From contig CAJQKT010000022.1 of the NCBI GenBank assembly GCA_905478995.1, positions 1 through 64,000 on the forward strand: a stretch of 64,000 nucleotides of DNA, written 5' to 3'. The stretch's first letter is position 1; every line of letters starts with the position of its first letter. Position numbers and translations under genes: made by a program. Under the pieces are notes generated by a model. It ran no database searches and was not told the DNA's origin. It saw only the letters and a program-made list of their open reading frames with translations. Shown piece by piece: positions 54,711 to 63,753 of the stretch. This DNA comes from an uncultured Pseudomonadales bacterium. GTDB lineage: Bacteria; Pseudomonadota; Gammaproteobacteria; Pseudomonadales; UBA7434.

Positions 54711-55154
54711 ATGATCGTTTATACCGTTGGCACTTTTGACCTATTGCATGTGGGTCATCTTGCCTTGCTTGAATTTTGCAGAACCTTGGGTGATGTCGTG
54801 ATCGTAGGCGTTGCCTCCGACCGAGTAGTCAACTCTTACAAGCCTAATGTTCCTGTCATCCCGCTAGATCAGCGCGTAGAAATGCTTGAGGCTCTGCGTT
54901 GTGTCGATATTGTGCGGCCCTACCATAAACTTGAATACACCTCTGCATGTAAAGAATTAGATGTCGACATTTTCGTTATTGGCGAAGACTGGGGCAAAAA
55001 ATCACACAACCTCGAAGTCGAATCTTATTTGAAAAACAAAGGGAAAAAGATTATTCAAGTCATGTATAACCCTCGCACATCATCAACCGCTATTAAACAA
55101 AATGTGATTGCACAGCCTCATCGCCGTACAGCAATCGTGCAGGCAATAGCATAA
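54711..55154 (+). CDS. Cytidylyltransferase (TagD / ethanolamine-phosphate type)
   Basis: Small nucleotidyltransferase that makes a CDP-alcohol from CTP and an alcohol phosphate. Core motifs are Y-T-V-G-T-F-D-L-L-H-V-G-H (H-x-G-H), V-G-V-A-S-D, V-I-G-E-D-W-G (in place of the usual V-x-G-D-D-W) and R-T-S-S-T-A-I-K. 147 aa, the size of glycerol-3-phosphate cytidylyltransferases. It directly follows the phosphatidyltransferase on the same strand, with AGGA upstream. The alcohol may be glycerol, ethanolamine or another; sequence does not decide. Confidence 0.88.
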   Translation: MIVYTVGTFDLLHVGHLALLEFCRTLGDVVIVGVASDRVVNSYKPNVPVIPLDQRVEMLEALRCVDIVRPYHKLEYTSACKELDVDIFVIGEDWGKKSHNLEVESYLKNKGKKIIQVMYNPRTSSTAIKQNVIAQPHRRTAIVQAIA

Positions 55155-55206
55155 ATATTTATGCGTTAAGCAATTTTTAGCGCCGCACAGCGCTTATTAT
55201 TTGTAT

Positions 55207-55236
55207 AAAAAAGGCCGCATTATGCGGCCCTTTTTT
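55207..55236. terminator. Bidirectional terminator between convergent genes
   Basis: GGCCGC-attat-GCGGCC (55213-55229) with an A-run before it and TTTTTT after it, placed between the cytidylyltransferase and nitronate monooxygenase stop codons. Confidence 0.92.
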
Positions 55237-55267
55237 ATCGTTTTTTAACGCCTATTATTACCAATGA

Positions 55268-56239
55268 CTAATACAAACCTGTGAGCCGCTGATTAATAAT
55301 GCTGTCAGCCTCAGACATGATTTCGTCAATCAAATCTTTTACCGTAGGTATATCATTAATTAGTCCTGCCACCATGCCACACGACCAAGCACCGGCATCC
55401 ATGTCACCGTTAGTCATAATGCGGGGATAAACACCCGCTACTTCTTCAATAATATCTTCAAACTTAAGATCGGCGCCTAATGCTTTTTCTTTCTCAAGCA
55501 AACGCTCTACCGCCGGATTTGTCAAAACTCTTTCGGTGTTGCGTAAAGGTCGCATCACTAAGCGGGTATCAAGCTCGCTCGCCCCAACAATAGCCGCTTT
55601 CACGTTCTCATGTACCGGCGCTTCTTGCGTAGCAATAAAGCGCGTACCCATATTAATTCCTTCAGCCCCCATGGCTAACGCCCCGACAAGGCTTCGCGCA
55701 TCGGCCATGCCGCCAGATGCCACAAACGGAATCTCTAGCTCGTCGGCTGCGCGAGGTAATAAAATAAAGTTAGGAATATCATCTTCGCCCGGATGCCCAC
55801 CACACTCAAAGCCATCAACCGACACAGCATCACAACCAATACTTTGTGCCTTAAGGGCATGTCGCACTGCTGTGCATTTGTGGATAACTTTGATGCCAGC
55901 ATCTTTTAACATGGGTAACCACTTAGCAGGGTTATTACCTGCCGTTTCGACCACGGTTACACCACCATCGATAATGACTTGCATCAGCCCAGCATAGTCG
56001 GGCGAATTCACGGTAGGCAAAAATGTAATGTTTACACCAAATGGTTTATCGGTCATTTCACGACACCGAGCTATTTCGTTAGCCAGCTTTTCAGGCGTGC
56101 CCTGCGTAAGCCCAGTAATGATCCCTAAGCCACCCGCATTAGAAACTGCAGCAGCCAGCTCAGCAAAACCTACATAATGCATACCACCTTGGATAATGGG
56201 ATGCTGAATGCCGAACAATTCAGTGATCTTAGTTTTCAT
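55268..56239 (-). CDS. Nitronate monooxygenase family flavoprotein
   Basis: FMN-dependent TIM-barrel enzyme that oxidises alkyl nitronates such as propionate-3-nitronate. Begins P-I-I-Q-G-G-M-H-Y-V, has G-G-L-G-I-I-T-G, the catalytic-loop G-F-E-C-G-G-H-P-G, the phosphate site A-S-G-G-M-A-D-A-R and A-M-G-A-E-G-I-N-M-G-T-R. 323 aa. AGGATATAACC precedes the ATG. Related enoyl reductase FabK shares this fold; the H-P-G motif favours the monooxygenase branch. Confidence 0.9.
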   Translation of the reverse strand: MKTKITELFGIQHPIIQGGMHYVGFAELAAAVSNAGGLGIITGLTQGTPEKLANEIARCREMTDKPFGVNITFLPTVNSPDYAGLMQVIIDGGVTVVETAGNNPAKWLPMLKDAGIKVIHKCTAVRHALKAQSIGCDAVSVDGFECGGHPGEDDIPNFILLPRAADELEIPFVASGGMADARSLVGALAMGAEGINMGTRFIATQEAPVHENVKAAIVGASELDTRLVMRPLRNTERVLTNPAVERLLEKEKALGADLKFEDIIEEVAGVYPRIMTNGDMDAGAWSCGMVAGLINDIPTVKDLIDEIMSEADSIINQRLTGLY

Positions 56240-56447
56240 AGGTTATATCCTAATTGTGTAGTTAAAAATTTATGTGCTTCGTGGCATATAAAAAAATAAA
56301 ATGTCACTAACTGTGCCATTTTTTATTATACAGAAAAATGGGGTAAAAAAAACCGCCCGTCACTCTACCACTGCCTATCACGTAAGTTTGAGTTAATCCT
56401 ACTCAATGGAGCGATTACAACCTAGTCAATAAGGAAATCCACTCAAA

Positions 56448-56922
56448 CTATTTGATTTGCATGGAGTCAAACCGTTCACGTACTCCCTCACGCACCGCAA
56501 AACGACCCGGCTCAGGAATAAAAAAAGTGCCGTTAAATCGCACCATAGTTTTTTCACCGCAAGCAATCGTGCCCCCAGCAAAGCCGACTCGGCGCTTGAC
56601 CTCAATCAAATCTAAATGGGTCTCTAGCCAATCACCTTACTTAGCGGCGCTCAAAAAATCAAAACTCAAATTTAATGTCGGAGGTGCGATGCCTTCATCG
56701 AGCCTGCGCCGAATATTCCAAGCGCAACAAATATCAGCCAAGATCATCGAAACGCCCCCCATGACAGATATTAATGCCATTGAGATGGTTGTTTTCTACC
56801 CGCATACGTAAAACAGTCTCCTCTTCACTCTGTTTAATAAACAGAGGTGCGAGCACATCGGCAAAGCCCACGCCGGCTGGAACCAATGTAAAGTCATCGG
56901 GTATTTGAGAATTACGTGTCAT
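56448..56922 (-). pseudogene. PaaI-type hotdog thioesterase pseudogene (frameshift and nonsense codon)
   Basis: The first 56 codons read as a hotdog thioesterase N-terminus with the motif N-H-L-N-G-I-N-I-C-H-G-G. At a C6 run (56755-56760; G6 in the gene) one extra base shifts the frame. Removing it continues V-S-M-I-L-A-D-I-C-C-A-W and L-N-L-S-F-D-F-L-S-A-A-K, then meets TAA at 56637-56639, after which G-D-W-L-E-T-H-L and I-A-C-G-E-K-T-M-V-R-F-N-G-T-F-F continue to a natural stop. The repaired frame is exactly 158 codons. AAGGG precedes the start. Two independent lesions make this a true dead gene. Confidence 0.88.
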
Positions 56923-57212
56923 ACATTAACCCTTCAATAAATAGCAAACAACGGACTGGGCCAAATACGCGTGTAGCGTTTCAAGCCTTAGTGGTCAAGT
57001 AAAACACCGGCATCGACGGGCTGCAAATTACAGGATGGTAAGCAAGAGCAAAATACATAACAGCACTTATTTTGTCATAATCGACCAAGCCAACTGGATT
57101 TTCAAGCACCGCTGAAACACAAGGATAGAGATACGTGCTTATAATGTCAGGCTGTAGACGCCGATATCTGATCACCAAAAAAAATCTCGCTCATAAAGGA
57201 ATCATCGTTACC

Positions 57213-58409
57213 ATGAAAATTCTCTATTATAAAATGCGCGCTGTCGCGGTCACATGGCTTTTACGTCTGATGCCACGCCAAGCACCCATGATATTCAAAG
57301 GCGCAAACTCCAGCCTCGCACTGTGCGAACAAGTCGCGGTACTAGGCTACCAAAAAGTACTCATTGTCACCGACAATTTTCTTTATACCTCAGGTTTACT
57401 TGATAAAATTATTAGCACCCTTGAGGAAAACAATGTCCGCTTTGCCGTTTACGATGGTGTACTGCCTGACCCAACCTTCGATCAAGTGCAAGCCGCTGAG
57501 AAAAAATTGCGTGAAGAAAATTGCGAAGCGATTATCGCTGTGGGGGGAGGATCGGTTCTTGATGCTGCAAAAATGACGGCTATGCTCCGCACCAACCCTG
57601 GAGATCTGGCCAGCTTTACTGGAATCCGACCATCCAAGAACGCCGGCACACCATTATTTGCTATCCCTACCACCGCTGGAACCGGTTCTGAAATCACTTT
57701 GGCTGCAGTGATCACCGACCCCATATCCCACATGAAAATGCCTATAGGCGATGGCAAATTGATTCCGCGCTATATTGCTTTAGATGCCGAACTGATGCGA
57801 ACCATGCCGCCATCAATTACAGCCGCAACGGGCATGGATGCACTGACGCATGCAGTTGAATCATACCTATCAAAGGCCTCTCACAAAGCATCAGAAGAGC
57901 ACGCCTTTGCTGCTATTAAATTGGTATTTAAGTATTTACTACGCGCTTTCGACAATGGCGACGATCTTGTTGCGCGCGACGCCATGGCTCAAGCCTCATT
58001 TTATGGGGGCGCTGCATTTGACAAAACATCGGTTGGCTACGTCCATGGTATCGCTCACCAGCTAGGCCGTTTGTGTGGAACCCCACATGGCAATGCCAAC
58101 GCGATGGTGTTACCCGAAGTGCTACTGGCCTATGGCGACTGCGTACACAGCAAGTTGGCCAACCTAGCCAAACTTATAGGTATAGAGCAGACAAATCACA
58201 CTGAGGCTGAGCTAGCTCAGCAGTTCATCCAAGCTGTTATTGATATGCGCAAACAAATGGATCTGCCACTGAAACCACAAGGCTTGAAAGAATCGCATAT
58301 CCCTGACGTGGTCAAAGAGGCGCTAGCAGAGGCCGGCTCACTGTATCCGGTGCCACGCTATATGTCGAAAAAAGAAATCGCCGACCTTGTCAGGCCGCTG
58401 CTAGCATAA
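57213..58409 (+). CDS. Iron-containing alcohol dehydrogenase
   Basis: Group III NAD(P)-dependent alcohol dehydrogenase. Cofactor loop V-G-G-G-S-V-L-D-A-A-K, then I-P-T-T-A-G-T-G-S-E. Metal site: the H-A-V-E block in M-D-A-L-T-H-A-V-E, V-H-G-I-A-H-Q-L-G and G-T-P-H-G-N-A-N-A. The frame opens 26 codons earlier, but the ATG at 57213 gives the family-like start; AAGGA lies 12 bases before it, a rather long spacing. 398 aa. The short N-terminal basic/aromatic helix before P-M-I-F-K-G is an addition. Confidence 0.92.
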   Translation: MKILYYKMRAVAVTWLLRLMPRQAPMIFKGANSSLALCEQVAVLGYQKVLIVTDNFLYTSGLLDKIISTLEENNVRFAVYDGVLPDPTFDQVQAAEKKLREENCEAIIAVGGGSVLDAAKMTAMLRTNPGDLASFTGIRPSKNAGTPLFAIPTTAGTGSEITLAAVITDPISHMKMPIGDGKLIPRYIALDAELMRTMPPSITAATGMDALTHAVESYLSKASHKASEEHAFAAIKLVFKYLLRAFDNGDDLVARDAMAQASFYGGAAFDKTSVGYVHGIAHQLGRLCGTPHGNANAMVLPEVLLAYGDCVHSKLANLAKLIGIEQTNHTEAELAQQFIQAVIDMRKQMDLPLKPQGLKESHIPDVVKEALAEAGSLYPVPRYMSKKEIADLVRPLLA

Positions 58410-58460
58410 AACTAATCGCTGCAACGCATTAAACAAAAGGTACTGCTAACAAGGGATATT

Positions 58461-58871
58461 TTAGTCGAATACTTTGCCGCGCAGCGCTTTAGTGCGGCCA
58501 TCGCGAGTCTTACCGTCCATTCGTTTTTTCTGTGAGCTGCGCGTAGGCTTACTAGCGCGGCGCGCTTTCTTTTGCACCAATGCAGCGGCAACTAATGCGC
58601 GCAGCCGAAGTAATGCATCATCGCGATTTTTTTCCTGCGTTCTAAAGCGCTGAGCTTTAATGATTAGGACGCCCTCTTTGCTAATTCTCTGATCGCGCAA
58701 TTGCAACAAACGCTGCTTACAAGCAACAGGCAGTGACGAGGCGTTTATATCAAAACGCAAATGAATTGCCGACGACACTTTATTGACATTTTGGCCACCC
58801 GCACCCTGAGCCCGGATAGCCGAGAGGTCTATTTCCGAATCGGGAATGATGATGGTGCTCGATACCTGCAT
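58461..58871 (-). CDS. arfB: Alternative ribosome-rescue factor ArfB (YaeJ)
   Basis: Peptidyl-tRNA hydrolase that frees ribosomes stalled on mRNA without a stop codon. The catalytic G-G-Q is in G-A-G-G-Q-N-V-N-K, and the C-terminal tail is the expected basic mRNA-channel peptide (K-K-R-M-D-G-K-T-R-D-G-R). 136 aa, normal length. Convergent with the alcohol dehydrogenase, 51 bases apart. Confidence 0.96.
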   Translation of the reverse strand: MQVSSTIIIPDSEIDLSAIRAQGAGGQNVNKVSSAIHLRFDINASSLPVACKQRLLQLRDQRISKEGVLIIKAQRFRTQEKNRDDALLRLRALVAAALVQKKARRASKPTRSSQKKRMDGKTRDGRTKALRGKVFD

Positions 58872-59128
58872 TTTCTTCCTATAACCTCAACCTACTTCGC
58901 CACGGCCTGTATTGTTGCATGCACACACCGCCCTGTTAAGCAGATTGTCACTTGCTAATGCTTATACCGCGATGCCATAACTAGAGATCGCGCCAGAGCT
59001 CTAGTATCATATCGCCTGCTCTAGCCGTCTAAAACTGCAGCCCAGTGCAAGCCACAAGACCGCTATGAATGCACTCACTAGCAAGCTCGAAAAGCTTATC
59101 AGTTCAATACAGGAAATTCTGCCACGCC

Positions 59129-59590
59129 ATGCTAAACCAACTAAAAAAGTTATTTGCCATAACGGCTTCTGAGCAAGTAGTGCCAGCGCAACGCCTCGCC
59201 GAATTGGCCGCCACCGCCCTGCTGCTTGAAGTTAGTCATGCCGATCACCATGTTGATACGGCCGAAACCGAAGCTATTTTAGCCATTGCTCAAAAGACGT
59301 TTGGCTTGGCCGATCAAGAACTCGATAACTTTTTTTCAACAGCAGAACTTAAGAAGTCAGACTCCATATCGCTGTATGAATTTACCGATGTCATTAACCA
59401 AGATTTTGATGCGACCCAAAAATTTCAGTTAATTGTAGATTGCTGGCGCATTGCCTATGCCGACGGCAATATCGATCGCTACGAAGACCACACTATTCGC
59501 AAAATCGCCGAGCTCATTTATGTCAGTCACAGCGATTTTGTGCGGGCCAAGCACCGCGCAGTGCCAGCCAACAATCGCACAAGCGATTAG
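59129..59590 (+). CDS. TerB-family protein
   Basis: All-helical TerB/DjlA-N-type domain. Typical pattern: A-A-T-A-L-L-L-E-V-S-H-A-D-H-H-V-D and later W-R-I-A-Y-A-D-G-N-I-D-R-Y-E-D-H-T-I-R-K-I-A-E-L. The two acidic loops resemble metal-binding sites. The frame opens at 59069, but M-L-N-Q-L-K-K-L-F at 59129 is the family-like start (153 aa). Its stop lies three bases before the next ATG, so translation of the hydrolase below is probably coupled. Tellurite resistance is a family label, not evidence of function here. Confidence 0.85.
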   Translation: MLNQLKKLFAITASEQVVPAQRLAELAATALLLEVSHADHHVDTAETEAILAIAQKTFGLADQELDNFFSTAELKKSDSISLYEFTDVINQDFDATQKFQLIVDCWRIAYADGNIDRYEDHTIRKIAELIYVSHSDFVRAKHRAVPANNRTSD

Positions 59591-59593
59591 CCC

Positions 59594-60595
59594 ATGGATC
59601 CAATCACTCAGGGCGCGCTAGGCGCAGCTCTACCCAGCTCAGTGGCCAAACCCGAGCAATTGCGCTGCGCAGCTATTGTTGGAGTAGTCGCCGGCATGGC
59701 GCCGGACCTTGATGTACTTATTCGATCTTCTGTCGACCCACTTTTGTTTTTAGAGTACCACCGTCAATTTACCCATTCAGTCCTATTTATTCCCATTGGT
59801 GCCCTGCTGTGTGCCGCTTTTTTATATGGCCTCTTCAGGCGACCTCTAGGGCTTTCATTCAAGCAAACGCTGCTGTTTAGTTTTTTAGGCTACGGCACGC
59901 ACGCGCTACTCGATGCCTGCACTAGCTACGGCACACTGCTACTGTGGCCATTCAGTCATCACCGCTTTGCCTGGGACACCGTATCGGTGATCGACCCACT
60001 AGTAACATTGCCACTGCTTGCGCTGGTCTGCTTGGCCTGCCGGTATCGCGCGACTCAGTTCGCCGCAGCGGCTGTTGCCTGGGTAGTGCTATACCAGGGG
60101 CTTGGTTATTATCAGCAACAACGGGCCATCCATACGGGCTGGGAACTAGCCCAGCAACGGGGACATACGCCGGATCAAGTATTAGCTAAACCAAGCCTTG
60201 GCAATATTATTTTGTGGCGCACAATGTATACCCATAAAGGCAGTCTCTACAGTGATGGCGTGCGCACAGGTTTACACATACGCCACTATCCCGGCAACGC
60301 CATACCGCTACTCGACCAGCTACGTGACTACCCATGGCTTGACCCTGCTTCGCAACAAGCCCGCGATATTGCTCGCTTTAACTGGTTTTCACAGGGCTAT
60401 GGCGCGGTTGACCCGAGTACCCCTTTACGAATAATTGACGCTCGTTACGCGATGCTGCCCACCGAACAAAGCGGCCTTTGGAGCATTCAGCTAGACCCAA
60501 ACGGTGACCTTAATGCGCATGCTGAGTATGTGGTCAATCGGCAAATAGGGCCCACTAGGCTCAACCGCTTTTGGCAGATGCTGCGCGGACACTAA
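59594..60595 (+). CDS. YdjM-family membrane-bound metal-dependent hydrolase
   Basis: Integral membrane protein with the DUF457/YdjM signature: M-D-P-I-T-Q-G-A-L-G-A-A, A-P-D-L-D-V-L, Y-H-R-Q-F-T-H-S-V-L, and H-A-L-L-D-A-C-T-S-Y-G-T-L-L-L-W-P. After four or five membrane helices comes a C-terminal soluble part (about 200-333). The H and D residues likely bind metal; its substrate may be lipid-like but is unknown. It lacks its own ribosome binding site and relies on terB three bases upstream. 333 aa. Confidence 0.86.
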   Translation: MDPITQGALGAALPSSVAKPEQLRCAAIVGVVAGMAPDLDVLIRSSVDPLLFLEYHRQFTHSVLFIPIGALLCAAFLYGLFRRPLGLSFKQTLLFSFLGYGTHALLDACTSYGTLLLWPFSHHRFAWDTVSVIDPLVTLPLLALVCLACRYRATQFAAAAVAWVVLYQGLGYYQQQRAIHTGWELAQQRGHTPDQVLAKPSLGNIILWRTMYTHKGSLYSDGVRTGLHIRHYPGNAIPLLDQLRDYPWLDPASQQARDIARFNWFSQGYGAVDPSTPLRIIDARYAMLPTEQSGLWSIQLDPNGDLNAHAEYVVNRQIGPTRLNRFWQMLRGH

Positions 60596-60918
60596 GCCAA
60601 TGCTTAGCAAACCACTTCATGATCTAATCAATAAACGGCTTTAACCATTAGCGCTTTGCTATTTTTGGCACGTTTTTCTATCGTAATCTGCAGAGTCAGC
60701 ACGTACAATATTCGGGCAAAGCGCTTCTTAGCCCCACACTATAAATCGAGTATTCGCTCGAACGTCATGGCTTAATACGGCGTCAGTACTGATAATGTGG
60801 CACTACTCGTCAGCTGACTAAAAAGTTATTGAGTAAAGTCTGTTACTCGACAGGGCTTCATCGAACCACAGCGGCTTTTCACTGCGGTGAAAAATACGCA
60901 AACCAGGACCTATCTAAA
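60596..60918. other. Intergenic region upstream of parA
   Basis: 323 bases without an ORF of interest. It contains an inverted repeat, AGCGCTTTGC at 60650-60659 and GCAAAGCGCT at 60716-60725, spaced 56 bases apart. No parS-like TGTTTCACGTGAAACA site is seen. Confidence 0.5.
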
Positions 60919-61764
60919 ATGATACGCGTAGTGTTCAACCAAAAAGGCGGTGTGGGTAAATCCAGCATCACCTGTAATCTAGCCGCTATTAGTGCCGAGA
61001 TGGGCTACTCGACACTAGTTATTGACCTCGATGTGCAGGGCAACTCCAGCATGTACTTAGGCTACGATATTCATTCAGAGGAAGCGCTCACCACAGGCAC
61101 TAGTGTGGCAAACATCTTCAAACAACGGCGCGGTCTACTCTCAACTAAACAGCCACCGGATGATTATGTGCTGGCGACCGAGCATGAGAATCTATTTTTA
61201 TTACCTGCCAGTATTGAATTAGAAGCGATGGAAAAAGATCTTGAAAGTCGCTACAAAATATATCAACTGCGCAAAGCGCTAGAACAACTCGATCAGCACT
61301 ACGATCGTATTTATATTGACACCGCGCCCAACTTTAATTTTTATAGTAAGTCTGCTCTTATCGCCACCAATACCGTGCTCATACCATTCGACTGCGATTC
61401 GTTTTCCAAACAAGCGCTCTACAACCTAATTGATAACATGATGGAACTCAAAGAAGATCACAATGAAGATCTTCGCATAGAAGGCATTGTTATTAATCAG
61501 TTCAATGCCCAAGCAAGCTTGCCCGCAATTTTGGTTGACGAACTGAAAGCCGAAGAAATGCCAGTACTCGATTGCTACCTCGGCAGCTCGGTAAAAATGA
61601 AAGAGTCGCATTATCGACAAACACCCCTTGTCTATATGGCCCGCTCACACAAACTGACGCAACAGTTTATTGCGCTCTTCGAGCAAATTGAGCAGTTACC
61701 ACCAGGCAGCTTTCAGCTAAAAGATACCGCACCACAAACTGAAACGGCCAGCGCCCATTCGTAA
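60919..61764 (+). CDS. Orphan ParA-family ATPase
   Basis: Deviant Walker-A ATPase of the ParA/Soj type. K9-G-G-V-G-K-S15 with the signature lysine, V-I-D-L-D-V-Q-G-N-S (Walker A') and Y-I-D-T-A-P-N-F. 281 aa from the ATG at 60919, which has AGGA ten bases upstream; an earlier in-frame start adds 30 unlikely residues. There is no ParB, N-terminal HTH or parS nearby, so this is probably not the main chromosome-partition pair. It may position another cell component. recQ follows on the same strand. Confidence 0.9.
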   Translation: MIRVVFNQKGGVGKSSITCNLAAISAEMGYSTLVIDLDVQGNSSMYLGYDIHSEEALTTGTSVANIFKQRRGLLSTKQPPDDYVLATEHENLFLLPASIELEAMEKDLESRYKIYQLRKALEQLDQHYDRIYIDTAPNFNFYSKSALIATNTVLIPFDCDSFSKQALYNLIDNMMELKEDHNEDLRIEGIVINQFNAQASLPAILVDELKAEEMPVLDCYLGSSVKMKESHYRQTPLVYMARSHKLTQQFIALFEQIEQLPPGSFQLKDTAPQTETASAHS

Positions 61765-61867
61765 GATTGGGTATTGCTCCAATTCATTAACACTGCGCAC
61801 TGCGATCACTCACTACTATTGAAGCGCTGCATGGAATGCAGCGACGATAATCAAAAGGAATCGAGAT

Positions 61868-63718
61868 ATGCTGAATACCGATAACCATCCAAAAAACTCA
61901 CATCCTGCTGCCAATCATGCGCTATCGCTGCTGCAACATACGTATGGCTACGATGACTTTCGTGGTGAGCAGCAAGCGGTGATTGAAGCTGCTATCGATG
62001 GGCATGACACGCTAGTACTCATGCCTACCGGCGCCGGCAAATCTATTTGTTACCAAATTCCGGCACTGCTTCGCCAAGGTACCGGCATCGTCATTTCACC
62101 GCTCATCGCGCTAATGCAGGACCAAGTGGATGCTTTACTGCAATTGGGTGTGCGTGCAGCTTTTCTCAATTCAACGCTCAGCGGCGAGCAGCAGCAGTTA
62201 ATTCGTCGGCAAATGCAGCAAGGCGACATTGACTTAATTTATGTTGCCCCAGAGCGCATCAATCAACCGGCAACCCTCAATTGGCTGTGCGATTGCGCCA
62301 TCTCTTTAATCGCCATTGACGAGGCTCATTGCGTATCGCAGTGGGGTCACGATTTCCGGCAAGATTATCTTTTACTTAATCAACTAAAGCAGTATTTCCC
62401 TACTGTGCCGCGCATGGCCTTAACGGCTACCGCCACGCTCGTCACCCGCAGCGAAATTGCACTGCGCCTGGAGCTTGAACAACCCAAAACATTTGTCACC
62501 AGCTTTGATCGACCCAACATCCACTATACGGTGAGTCAAAAGTCAGAACCAAAAAAACAATTGCTGCGTTTTTTAACGGCGCATCGCGAAGAAAGTGGAA
62601 TTGTCTATTGCCTTTCACGCAAGCAGGTAGAGTCTACCGCCATTTTTTTGTCTGATCGCGGTCTCACGGCATTGCCCTATCATGCCGGGCTAAGCGCCGA
62701 CCAGCGCAAACATAATCAGTCGCGTTTTTTGCGCGAAGAACAAATTATTATGGTCGCAACAGTGGCCTTTGGCATGGGCATCGACAAGCCTGACGTGAGG
62801 TTTGTGGTGCACATGAATCTACCCAAGAGTATGGAAGCTTACTATCAAGAAACCGGTCGAGCCGGTCGTGATGGCAATGCCGCATATGCCCATATGATTT
62901 ATGGCCTTGAAGACATCGTACAGCTCTCGCAATTTATTGACCGGTCTGACGCCGCGCTTGAATTCAAACGCAACGAAAAACAAAAGCTCGACACTCTGCT
63001 AGGCTGGTGCGAACTGACCGATTGCCGGCGCCTGCCGCTACTTGCTTACTTTGGCGAGCCCGATGGCAATGCCTGTGGCAATTGCGACAACTGCATGAAA
63101 CCACCCGAGACGTGGGATGCTACGGAGCCCGCACGAAAATTATTATCGTGTATCTATCGCCTAGATCAACGCTTTGGCGTGATGCACACCATTGATGTAC
63201 TGCGCGGAAAAGCCAGCGAAAAAGTTGAGCAGTTTGGCCACGCACAGCTCTCAACATTTGGCATTGGAGCAGAGCTGTCACAAAACCAGTGGCGTTCTTT
63301 AGTGCGACAACTCATCGTACGCGGTTTTATTTTTGTCAATGCCGACCGCTATGGTGCACTCGCGCTGACCGATTCGGCGCGCTCTCTGCTCAAAGGCGAA
63401 CTGGCCCTTCAGCTGCGTAAAGATACCGCTCAGCCTAAGCTTAAACAGCCAAAAAGTGGCTCAAAAGGCTCTGGCGTTTCACCCGAAGATGAAACCTTAT
63501 GGAACAACCTGCGCGAATGTCGCAAAGCGCTCGCAGACCAATTCAACATACCACCGTATATGATCTTCCATGATGCAACATTAATGGAAATGATGGAGCT
63601 GCACCCCACCACGCAAAGCGACATGCTAAAGCTCAACGGTGTAGGCGATGCTAAACTCGAGAAATATGGCAGTGCCTTCTTAGAAGTGTTGGCAGACCAT
63701 ATCCATGCTGTGAGCTGA
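61868..63718 (+). CDS. recQ: ATP-dependent DNA helicase RecQ
   Basis: 3'-5' helicase of the RecF pathway. Motif 0 F-R-G-E-Q-Q, Walker A P-T-G-A-G-K-S (residues 53-59), [14 protein letters not shown], and motif [13 protein letters not shown]. The RecQ-Ct zinc cysteines are C-R-R-L-P then C-G-N-C-D-N-C (about 382-410), followed by a winged helix and a C-terminal HRDC domain ([11 protein letters not shown]). 616 aa, full length. AAGGA eight bases before the ATG. Confidence 0.97.
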   Translation: MLNTDNHPKNSHPAANHALSLLQHTYGYDDFRGEQQAVIEAAIDGHDTLVLMPTGAGKSICYQIPALLRQGTGIVISPLIALMQDQVDALLQLGVRAAFLNSTLSGEQQQLIRRQMQQGDIDLIYVAPERINQPATLNWLCDCAISLIAIDEAHCVSQWGHDFRQDYLLLNQLKQYFPTVPRMALTATATLVTRSEIALRLELEQPKTFVTSFDRPNIHYTVSQKSEPKKQLLRFLTAHREESGIVYCLSRKQVESTAIFLSDRGLTALPYHAGLSADQRKHNQSRFLREEQIIMVATVAFGMGIDKPDVRFVVHMNLPKSMEAYYQETGRAGRDGNAAYAHMIYGLEDIVQLSQFIDRSDAALEFKRNEKQKLDTLLGWCELTDCRRLPLLAYFGEPDGNACGNCDNCMKPPETWDATEPARKLLSCIYRLDQRFGVMHTIDVLRGKASEKVEQFGHAQLSTFGIGAELSQNQWRSLVRQLIVRGFIFVNADRYGALALTDSARSLLKGELALQLRKDTAQPKLKQPKSGSKGSGVSPEDETLWNNLRECRKALADQFNIPPYMIFHDATLMEMMELHPTTQSDMLKLNGVGDAKLEKYGSAFLEVLADHIHAVS

Positions 63719-63753
63719 ACCCAGTATTAAACGTAGTTAAACCGACACAAGAG

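Noticed and set aside
56452-56811. 119-codon + strand frame across the thioesterase pseudogene
   Set aside because: Antisense shadow; the minus-strand reading gives clear hotdog thioesterase motifs.
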